64,000 nucleotides of DNA from Anisodus tanguticus. Its lineage: Eukaryota; Streptophyta; Magnoliopsida; Solanales; Solanaceae. The translations under genes and the position numbers were made by a program. Location: contig CM067544.1 of assembly GCA_034509755.1 (NCBI GenBank), positions 18,037,001 to 18,101,000 of the forward strand. Reading direction: 5' to 3'. Below are positions 55,607 to 64,000 of the stretch, piece by piece; position 1 is the stretch's first letter; every line of letters begins with the position of its first letter. The notes under the pieces are model-generated. The model worked only from the letters and a program-made list of their open reading frames with translations. It was not told the DNA's origin and searched no databases.

Positions 55607-56014
55607 GAATCTTATAAATGTGGTTTTTTTTCTTACACTAACTAAAGTATATTTACATTATCAACGTTCTTATCTGTTATAACATACCTGTCTTATTTTC
55701 CAAGTTACGGTGTTTAACTACGCATTGGGTTTAAGAAGGAAGTTAGACTTTCAAAGCGTGTGATGTAAAACATGCCATTAACGTTTCTATAACTATAAAA
55801 ATCAAGTCATTAAGATAATACGGAAAGTTTAAAACTAACTTATTTTTAAATATACAAATGCATTATTCATTTTTGGACAGACTAAAATGAAAAAGTATGT
55901 CACATAAAATTGGACAGAGAAAATATTAATCAGACTTCTAATATAAACAATAAGTTATCGTTTAGATAATCTGATAGTGTAAAAAAAATTTCACTGCATA
56001 CAACTTATGAACTC
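55607..56014. promoter_or_regulatory. BAHD gene upstream region
   Basis: About 400 bp between the SINE and the TATA box. It includes a MITE-like half end near 55862-55920 (GACAGACTAAAATG, GTCACATAAAATTGGACAG). No specific regulatory motif can be claimed. Confidence 0.35.
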
Positions 56015-56020
56015 TATAAA
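56015..56020 (+). promoter_or_regulatory. TATA box of BAHD gene
   Basis: TATAAA in CTCTATAAATTGAGC, 122 bases before the first ATG. A CA-rich leader with CACACACACACTACACAAC follows, as is common in plant 5' UTRs. Confidence 0.65.
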
Positions 56021-56141
56021 TTGAGCTCTCCCAAGTTAGTTTCTATCCATATTCACTCACTCTAAAGCAAAACACACACACACTACACAACATATCAAGA
56101 ACCTTATACTTCTCAATTTCTCCACCCCCAACCCTAAAAAT

Positions 56142-56591
56142 ATGTGCAAAAAGGAGATGAATCCCAAAAGAAACTTCAATGTAAAAATGAACAAGACTGA
56201 GGTAGTAGCAGCAGTGTTACCAATGCAAGAACATTGGCTACCATTAGCTAATCTTGATTTGCTCTTGCCTCCATTGGACGTCGGAGTAATGTTCTGCTAT
56301 CTAAATCCCATTATTATTCCGGAGAAAATAAACTTAGAATTTGGTTTCAATAATATTGTCAAAATTCTCAAATCTTCTTTGGCTGAAACATTAGTTTCTT
56401 ACTATGCATTTTCTGGAGAAATTGTTCAGAATTCAGCCCGTGAGCCAGAAGTTTTGTGCAATAATAGTGGAGTTTATTTTACTGAAGCTTTTGCTGATGT
56501 TGGGCTCAAAGAGATTAACTTTTATAATCCAGATGAAAGTATTGAGGGAAAACTTGTTCCTAAGAAGAAGCATGGTGTACTAGCTGTTCAG
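56142..56591 (+). CDS. BAHD acyltransferase, first exon
   Basis: This exon encodes 150 residues, starting MCKKEMNPKRN or, more like the family, at the internal MNKTEVVAAVLPMQEHWLPL. It then has LDLLLPPLDVGVMFCY, LAETLVSYYAFSGEIV, NSGVYFTEAFADVGL and KKKHGVLAVQ. BAHD enzymes transfer acyl groups from CoA thioesters to alcohols or amines, in the cytosol. The exon ends in CAG followed by GTACTG, in phase 0 after Gln, the family's conserved intron position. The HXXXD catalytic motif and DFGWG are expected in the next exon, which lies beyond the window. The exon is intact. Substrate cannot be told; the sequence is of the hydroxycinnamoyl/alcohol type. Confidence 0.85.
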
Positions 56592-57926
56592 GTACTGTGT
56601 CTTACTGCAAAAATTTCTCCTTATGTTCACGCAAGTGATCTGCCATGTGTTGGGAGATTTTGTTCTATGGTACTTTATAAAGCAGTACGGGAAGTATTTA
56701 ACTATTACAAGTATTCGAAAGGATAAACAAAGAATATAATATTTTGGACTAGAACTCTGAAAATTAAAATATAATAACAAAACTGAAATTACGATTTTGT
56801 TGAAGACTGAAAAATGGAAACTGGTTTATGCTGAGTCGAGTGTGGCACTCTGTCCTTAAGACAATATTGCCTCGTATGTATCCTTTATACGTCCTGGACA
56901 ATTTGTCTCCCAAGATAAAACAGCAATGGAACCCTTGAGCAAAGGAAACTCAAGAGCTACCGTGAAGAATATTGAGTAACGAAATGATGCTTGGAAGTTG
57001 TAGGAAGAAAACTATTTTGGTTGTGTATTTTCGTGCACTGTTTTGCTGCATCTGTTTATGTATTTTCGTGCATATGTCTTAGTGCTCAACAATGGTGTAA
57101 TGGGGTGTTTATATAGGAGAGGGAGGGGCTGTTTATGCTGAAAACTCGCCTCCATAATAGCCAAATAATGGCCATTATGGAGGTAGTAAAGTCACCAACA
57201 TAAATGGGAGAAAGACCAACTGTTTTGGCCATTATAGAGGAGTAATTCAGCCAAAATAAATGGCTGAATTGAGTGCTTGGCATTTCTTTTTTGACCGTCG
57301 AAATTCTCGATTTTCTGGAAACTTCGGGGACCAAATCGTACATCTTGAAACTTCGTGGACCAAACTCGCACATCCGAAAGAATTCTCGTCCAAACGTATA
57401 TCCGAAACTTCGGGATCAAACTCGTACTTCGGCAAAGTTTTCTCGCCCAAAAAGATAATATCGAAGACCCACACCCACAGCCCACGCCACGACCCGTGAC
57501 CCGTGAACCCGAACTCGGAACCGAACCGGACCGACGGACGGGCGGGCGGGCGGCGGCGCGCGTGTGGTCTTTCCTCGAACCGAAGCACATCTAGGTCCTC
57601 CCTCCTTTAAACACATGGGATACCCCTTGGGGTCCCAAACCCCAAACCAATTTCGAATCTTATATACACAACAATTCTTTCTTCCTCTACCGACGAGGGA
57701 GAATTACACATAATACCACACTTTCCATGCTTCAAACACCTTACTTCGTGAACCAATATCTCTTTCATTTCTCAATGAAATTTGACGATTCTTGGCCCTA
57801 CGGTTATCTACGTACTTAGTAGATCATGCATGTGTGAAGAACCGGATTCTCCAACATACGTTACACTAGTGTTTAAGCCGTTAAAGTTGGTCGGTCGCAA
57901 CTCCCGCCAAAGGCAAATTTCCAACA

Positions 57927-58800
57927 ATCCCCTCTTGAAAGAGATTTTGGCGCACTCACATGGTGTCTTTTCATTTCCAAGAATATTTCAATGACCGATA
58001 TTGCATAAGGAGAGGTAGCCTCACTTTGAACCTTCCATAGTTGAATACCATCGGACTTACTTACTATCAAGCGCGGTGAACGTGATGTCTTGAACCGTCG
58101 GTGTTTAGTGTAAGCCAAGACAACGGTACCAACACAACAAATTCCCTTACTCTCTTCTTCGTAATGTTTTGTCCGTTTTGGCCATGGACAACGTCTTGGA
58201 TTCTTAAGTGCGTTCAATTTGAGGCGGCCCGTCCTCGCACTTAAATAGGTGGTCTCCTACAAGGTATCCCGCTATACCCCACTTCACAAGTGTTAGGAAC
58301 CATTAAAAGTTTCCCAAAGACCTAACCTCAACTGTTGAGGATCATTACAGTTTTGAAAACTTAACCTTTACCCATACTGCAGATAGCACTTAACGTCTAT
58401 CGCGGAACGACTTTGGATTTGGTGTTTCTTTTCGAAATCACTATCCGAAGTGCTCATGCTTCCACCGAAGCGATCAACCGAACCTTTACAACTTAGTTTT
58501 CCCATTGAACCAAATTACGGGATCTCCAGGTTCGTAAGGTTGGGTTTCCACCGTATTGGTTCGTATATTTTGGGTTTTAAGCCCATTCCCTAGACAGCAG
58601 AACGCTTGATCTCTCGGGTAGTCCCTTAGTTTGTAAACAAGGAAGTGACACCCGTGATGATCAACCGCCATACGGTCTTATGTCTCCGACGATCCCGACA
58701 GATATGTCCGACGCCGTCATCCGTGTCCTTCCTAAAGCCGATCGGCTAGCCACGGTGTATAACTGCTCAAGGCATGGGTTTCTCCCAATAAGGGACGTCC
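57927..58800 (-). pseudogene. Copia E 3' untranslated region
   Basis: Between RNase H and the 3' LTR lies about 870 bp without a recognisable domain, more GC-rich than its surroundings. Short frames (58671-58486 and 58217-57873, minus) have no recognised domain. Confidence 0.5.
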
Positions 58801-58809
58801 TCTAATGAG

Positions 58810-59210
58810 TCGTGAAGTTACTCAACTTCTTTCATGCTTTGTATAAAGCGATAAACTCCGATACCATCATGAATCGGTCGATGCAAGTTTACTTAGAGGA
58901 TTTTCCAAGAACCACCATACACATTTACTTGTGGCTTTGGTGTTCTTCGATCCGATGTCCGGTTTGCATCACCGTGTTCTTTCGTAACCGCCGGACATCC
59001 GAATACTATAATCCGTAGATAAGCGAATAATTCGAGATATCTTCATATCCGACTTAACGCCTTCTATTGATCTTGTATTAAGATCATCGCTGAACCTTAG
59101 TTCAACCGATCTGTTTGTTGGACGATATCGGGTCGGTTGTAGTGTGTACAATACATTGAACTACACGTGACCCGAGCATATCGCTCCTTGTCTATGGGTG
59201 CACCATGATT
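58810..59210 (-). pseudogene. Copia E RNase H, degenerate
   Basis: In shifting minus-strand frames, blocks such as CMVVLGKSSKQTCIDRFMMV with SEFIAL (about 58925-58840) match copia RNase H, normally read SWKSSKQTCIA-S-M-SEFIA. Upstream CIVHTTTDPISSNKQ (about 59160-59100) corresponds to the RT-RNase H connection. Stops occur every 10-20 codons. Confidence 0.7.
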
Positions 59211-59770
59211 CCAATCGGTTCTATGATTCATATCCATTGGTGGCTTCAACGAGACTCGTCAACTATCGACCGATCCGTTAGATGTCTTAGAAATCCAATT
59301 CCTAAGATGTCATCTCGTGATACTCATATCTTTCATATCGAGACTTTGTTTCAATATGATTTTCACTCTAAGACCGTTGGTTTTCCAACTGTTGGCTTTC
59401 TAACTTCGTAGTCAATGTTTCGTGATCGGATTCATTGTTTCTGTTTTATCCGAGACTTTCAGGACCAAAATGTTAACATTTCGGGGACCAAAATGAAAGT
59501 TCGGGAAGAAGCCCAACAGTTCAAAAACCAATTCGATCCTCTTCTTCCAACTCTCCGGTTTGGAAGGTCGTTTTTCAACACCCATGCCATGTAAGATTAC
59601 AATGGCCCTGGATGTGAAGCTACTCACGGGGAGCACTTTTTATAACCCAAAGGTTCTTTTCCGGAGGAAGATTAACTATTACACACGTGTGGTTCTATAT
59701 ATGGAATCTATTTCTCCCTTTAGCTTCTTTCCAAAGCAACGCTTTTGGAGATAACAATTATTTGTTAATT
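59210..59770 (-). pseudogene. Copia E reverse transcriptase, degenerate and shortened
   Basis: The RT entry is seen at about 59755-59610: ALLWKEAKGRNRFHI, stop, NHTCVIVNLPPEKNL, matching the copia WKEAI..H-TW-LVDLPPG start. The central part with YVDD could not be found in the remaining roughly 400 bases. Part of RT is therefore missing. Confidence 0.65.
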
Positions 59771-60620
59771 GTCCATGGTTCGTTCTCAACCATACAAGCT
59801 AGAAGGATCGGAACAAGTCTTTGTCCCCTCTTTGCTCCGTTTTGGTTCAACATCTAGAATCCCCGAGTTCTGCAGATGCGGAATATTAAGTTCCTGGATA
59901 GACAAAGCAACTTTCGAGTCATGAAGATACGGAACGTCTAGTTCCCGACGATCGAGCCCTCGCGGGTTCTTGTTAACCTTGAGCAATTACTCCTTTTCCT
60001 TTTCCAAGGAAAGTTATCTCCAAAGAATTCAGATTCTTTGACGCCAAGAGGCGATCAACACTACTTGTTATTTGCAGATCCAGTGGATATGTAATCTACA
60101 GTCTTAGGTCGAACTTGACCTGTTTCGGTACCCCATCTTTTACCAAGCCACCCCTCATAATTTGGGCGTACGACTTCGCGCTTGGCTAACACCGTTAGAC
60201 TGAGGTGAGAAATGAACATTCGTTTAATGAACGATGCTTCACATTCTCCCCCTCTATCACTGCGAATTTCTTAATCCGTAGGCTTAGTTGATTTTCAACT
60301 TCTGCTTTGTAGGCTTCAACAACTTCATCTTTGCTTTTCAATAAACAAAGGATTCCATACGTTGTACCATCATCAATGAAGATCACAACGTACTTGTCTC
60401 CCCCCTCTATTTTGTATAAACTTCAAATCACCCAAGTAGGTGTGACTAAGTTCTAGAGGAGCAGTGCTTCTTTCGCTATTCCCTTGATGGAATTTGGAAA
60501 GGTGATTTTGCCTCTTCATCTACCTCACATTTATTTTGAGGGTTTATGTCGAAGAAGGCAACAATCTCAACATCGTTAGCTTTTGAATGACTTGCTATTT
60601 AACGTGTCTTAATCTATGAT
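59771..60620 (-). pseudogene. Copia E integrase and linker, degenerate
   Basis: The frame 60420-60195 keeps GDKYVVIFIDDGTTYGILCL and LKSKDEVVEAYKAEVENQLS, the integrase core with its Asp block. RPKTVDYISTGSANN (about 60105-60060) is the copia C-terminal block. VEPKRSKEGTKTCSDP (about 59850-59800) is the basic linker before RT. Frames shift between them. Confidence 0.78.
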
Positions 60621-61916
60621 GGCATAGATGCACGGATTACAAATATATCATTCATTTGGCTACAGACATACTGTACCATTCTTAGTTATTACGGACTGTT
60701 GGACTAATCTCAAATCAGCTTGACCAACAGCGTCCCTTAAACCAAGTTAGGAATATGTATCACCTCATCTTAGAGTGATCACAATCCATGAAGTCCTATT
60801 GAGGACAACCTCTCCAACCCCTTTGATTTTAGAGGTGGCGTTGCTTCACATGAACAACCTTTTGCCCGTGGTTAGGGCGTAATCGGATCATATGTGATCT
60901 CGATACTCGGTCCACTCTAGTTGCTTTGGCGGATCGAGTGTCCAATTTCTTTCTTGCCTTTATTTAAGCCTTCGGATCATTTAGGACACCGGAAACTCGG
61001 CCCACCTTACTAGGTGTCCATTACTTTTCCTATGAAATGAATTCGGCACCACTCTAGTCGCCCGGAGGCTTTATATGACTGAGTGTCCAATATCATCATA
61101 TCAAAGGAATTTTGGCCCACTCCAGTCGCCCGGAGGCTTTATATGACTGAGTGTCCAATATCATCCTATGAAGGATCTTCTGTCAAATAGTATGACAGGC
61201 TCAACGTCTTTAGCTTTTAGTCTTCTTCCGTTATGATTGGTGCCCAGATAATTCTTGGCGCTTACTTAAGAGTGGTAAAAGTTTTCGCACAGTTAGTGGA
61301 TCTTTCTCCATAGTATGTGCGACCATACTTTACACACTTTAGTAATTACACTTAAAAGAACGGATCTTCTTAAGTCGTTTACAAAATCCAATCTTTAAAC
61401 GGAAAAGAAGATGAGATTAAACTTCTGATTTGTTAAAGCATAAGGAATATAAATTATTTTCATATTCCTCCTTACTTTAATCCATTTTTAATCAGACATA
61501 ATTTAATCTTTATTCTTGACAAGTAAGAAAAACTACTTATCATTTAATCCTTATTCTTGACAAGTGAGAAAAATACTTATCCCAATTTCGGATTCTGGCT
61601 CACTTCAGTCACTTCATCAGACTGAGTGTCCATTTCCTTCTCACCATTATTCGGATCCTTTGTCTGGGACAGATATAGGCCTTCTGCTACAAGATAGAAT
61701 AACATCTTCACTCTTCTCCTCTTGTCCCAGTTGACATCCTCAGGCTCTCGAGAGCGCTTGTTCCCACCGCCTTTGTAGCGGTGAGACCATGAACACGTTC
61801 ATCATCATCACTCTCTTCTACCAGAAAACCATTTCCATATTCAGATTTGGTCACACAACTTTTGACCGACATCTTTCGAACACTAATAGTAATACTATAC
61901 AAATATTGTCTTAAGT
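60621..61916 (-). pseudogene. Copia E gag and protease region, degenerate
   Basis: A gag-like start is seen at 61875-61708 (MSVKSCVTKSEYGNGFLVEE, then SDDDERVHGL). The rest has lost its frames. In 61000-61150 a block of CTCCAGTCGCCCGGAGGCTT is repeated (about 61041-61100 and 61098-61160) as a short tandem duplication. No protease DTG was found. Confidence 0.5.
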
Positions 61917-63172
61917 TGTTGGGAGATTTTGCTCTATGGTACTTTATAAAGCAGTACGGGAAGTATTTAACTATTACAAGTATTCGAAAGGATAAACAAA
62001 GAATATAATATTTTGGACTAGAACTCTGAAAATTACAATATAATAACAAAACTGAAATTACGATTTTGTTGAAGACTGAAAAATGGAAACTGGTTTATGC
62101 TGAGTCGAGTGTGGCACTCTGTCCTTAAGACAATATTACCCCGTATGTATCCTTTATACGTCCTGGACAATTTGTCTCCCAAGATAAAACAGCAATGGAA
62201 CCCTTGAGCAAAGGAAACTCAAGAGCTACCGTGAAGAATATTGAGTAACGAAATGATGCTTGGAAGTTGTAGGAAGAAAACTATTTTGGTTGTGTATTTT
62301 CGTGCACTGTTTTTCTGCATCTGTTTATGTATTTTCGTGCATATGTCTTAGTGCTCAACAATGGTGTAATGGGGTGTTTATATAGGAGAGGGAGGGGCTT
62401 TTTACTGCCTGAAAACTGCCTCCATAATAGCCAAATAATGGCCATTATGGAGGTAGTAAAGTCACCAACATAAATGGGAGAAAGACCAACTGTTTTGGCC
62501 ATTATAGGAGGAGTAATTCAGCCAAAATAAATGGCTGAATTGAGTGCTTGGCATTTCTGTTTTTGACCGTCGAAATTCTGATTTTCTGGAAACTTCAGGG
62601 ACCAAACTGTACATCTTGAAACTTCAGGGACCAAACTGCACATCTGAAAGAATTCTGGTCCAAACTGTATATCTGAAACTTCTGGGATCAAACTGTACTT
62701 CTGGCAAAGTTTTCTGGCCCAAAAAGATAATATCAGAAGGCCCACAGCCCACGACCCGTGAACCCGGAACCGGAACCGGACCGGCGGGCGGCGGCGGCGC
62801 GCGTGTGGTCTTTCCTCGAACCGAAGCACATCTAGGTCCTCCCTCCTTTAAACACATGGGATACCCCTTGGGGTCCCAAACCCCAAACCAATTTCGAATC
62901 TTATATACACAACAATTCTTTCTTCCTCTACCGATGAGGGAGAATTACACACAATACCACACTTTCCATGCTTCAAACACCTTACTTCGTGAACCAATAT
63001 CTCTTTCATTTCTCAATGAAATTTGACGATTCTTGGCCCTACGGTTATCTACGTACTTAGTAGATCATGCATGTGTGAAGAACCGGATTCTCCAACATAC
63101 GTTACACTAGTGTTTAAGCCGTTAAAGTTGGTCGGTCGCAACTCCCGCCAAAGGCAAATTTCCAACACCATG

Positions 63173-63275
63173 TTTACACCACTTCAATGAATACATGAAA
63201 CATGTCTTTCACATATGCTCTTATCACTAAGCATATTTAATTTATATGTATTCTCAACTTAATTTATGACGTAAT
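63173..63275. other. Intron or flank between copia E and TRIM 3
   Basis: Presumed continuation of the BAHD intron. No exon was seen. Confidence 0.35.
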
Positions 63276-63495
63276 TGTTGAGAATATAAGTAAATAATAA
63301 AGTGCTCTGTATAACAGCTTAAGTTTTTACACTAGATGGACACACACTTCAATATGGTTTTGAGTAGGCAGAGGTTCTTTGATCGAATCTCACCGTCATC
63401 CATTATCAAAAGAATTTTTAAGTGTTTGACCCATGAAAAAAGTCAGGTCTGCATGTGTAGGGGCGTTTTAAATGAGATGGTCACACACTTCAACA
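63276..63495 (+). mobile_element. TRIM copy 3, degenerate
   Basis: The 5' repeat starts TGTTGAGAATATAAGTAAAT (63276). The primer site is decayed (TATGGTTTTGAGTAG). The 3' repeat is truncated, beginning inside at about 63468 (GGCGTTTTAAATGAGATGGT), and ends CACACACTTCAACA at 63495. No TSD (GTAAT and TCAAC). It is the same family as copies 1 and 2, older or damaged. Confidence 0.75.
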
Positions 63496-64000
63496 TCAAC
63501 CATGATAAATTAATATAGTTGGGTATAAATATCGGGTGCGCATAATTTTTTAAGTACCTTGACCTATGAATGTCCCAATTTAACAAAGCTAATACAATGA
63601 AAGATATTATACTGTGTGATAATCTCGTTTAAAAAGCTCACATCTTATATGTGGTCTTGATATTTTTTTTCTCAGGAGACGAACGCATTAAACTCTTTTT
63701 TAAAAAAAATAAAGATGGCTATGAGACTCGAACTTCGGAAATATATCTGTTTTAATATCACGTTGAAATGTTAACCATCTCACCATCTAACAGCTTTGGA
63801 GCATACTATGTCTTTAACCAAAATATTCAATCTTGACTACTAAGAAGATGAACAAAGAAAGAGTATACCTTATACATATTCATTTTTTACGCCATTAAAT
63901 TAAGTTAACACACATAACAATATGCAATTGTCTATAATGAATCTAATTTAAAAAAATTAAAATTTAGTAAATACTGTAATTTACTATATTGGTATTATGA
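63496..64000. other. Right edge, no gene identified
   Basis: AT-rich sequence. No exon, repeat end or RNA gene could be supported. Confidence 0.35.

Larger units (their letters stand above)
56648..63167 (-). mobile_element. Copia E: full-length Ty1/copia with 1.25 kb LTRs
   Basis: The LTRs are 56648-57926 (3' on the minus strand) and 61917-63167 (5'), both TGTTGGGAG to TTTCCAACA. A perfect TSD, CCATG, flanks it (56643-56647 and 63168-63172). The purine tract AAGAGGGGAT lies beside the 3' LTR (57936-57927, minus). No standard tRNA-Met primer site is seen beside the 5' LTR. The LTRs are nearly identical over their first 500 bases, so the insertion is young. Yet the interior (57927-61916) has a pol so degraded that it must have been dead already. 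It is in the same family as the solo LTR at 41718. Confidence 0.93.
56592..64000 (+). other. Presumed intron 1 of the BAHD gene, with insertions
   Basis: The intron starts GTACTG at 56592 and includes copia E (56648-63167). No acceptor followed by a recognisable BAHD second exon was found up to 64000. Either the intron continues past the window or the gene is truncated. TRIM copy 3 lies in the same stretch. Confidence 0.45.

Noticed and set aside
56643..56726. BAHD reading frame continuing past 56591
   Set aside because: The residues after LAVQ do not fit the family, a GT donor is present at 56592, and the last 26 codons are LTR sequence.

Overview
This is plant nuclear DNA, almost certainly from a member of the Solanaceae. 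It is AT-rich and has spliced plant genes (class III peroxidases, a BAHD acyltransferase). It carries Ty1/copia retrotransposons primed by initiator tRNA-Met, hAT transposons, a 5'-truncated RTE-type LINE, TRIM and SINE elements with clear target-site duplications (TSDs), and two kinds of integrated plant pararetrovirus (Caulimoviridae). No bacterial-style operons, rRNA, true tRNA or CRISPR array was seen. The genus was not determined.

Layout. 1-2.25 kb (minus): endogenous pararetrovirus EPRV-1 (capsid, zinc fingers, protease), open to the left edge and abutting a hAT N-terminal remnant (2.25-3.3 kb). 3.3-6.0 kb: MITE, TRIM, gag scrap, probable LTR. 6.0-10.4 kb (minus): copia A. 11.1-16.6 kb: peroxidase gene POD1, cut in an exon by copia C (plus). 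16.8-18.4 kb: CACTA-type MITE, an unusual head-to-head inverted LTR unit, a foldback element. 18.6-23.5 kb (minus): copia D. 24.0-24.9 kb: old LTR remnant. 25.3-26.9 kb: peroxidase pseudogene POD2 carrying a CACTA MITE and a TRIM. 27.3-35.9 kb (minus): copia B, itself split by a complete hAT (29.4-33.7 kb, plus). 36.3-48.0 kb (plus): EPRV-2, nearly one genome equivalent of a solendovirus-like pararetrovirus, with a solo LTR and a hAT fragment nested in its polymerase region. 48-56 kb: palindrome clusters, LINE tail, palindromic minisatellite, purine tract, possible Mutator-like element with a gene scrap, MITEs, SINE. 56.0-63.2 kb: promoter and first exon of a BAHD acyltransferase whose first intron holds a complete 6.5 kb copia (E, minus). 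63.2-64 kb: intron or flank with a third TRIM.

The only host coding sequence that may still work is BAHD exon 1 (later exons lie outside the window). POD1 is broken by copia C and POD2 is a decayed pseudogene. The rest is a record of nested insertions, and TSDs allow several to be dated relative to one another: EPRV-2 before the solo LTR, copia B before its hAT, the peroxidases before copia C, the MITE and the TRIM.
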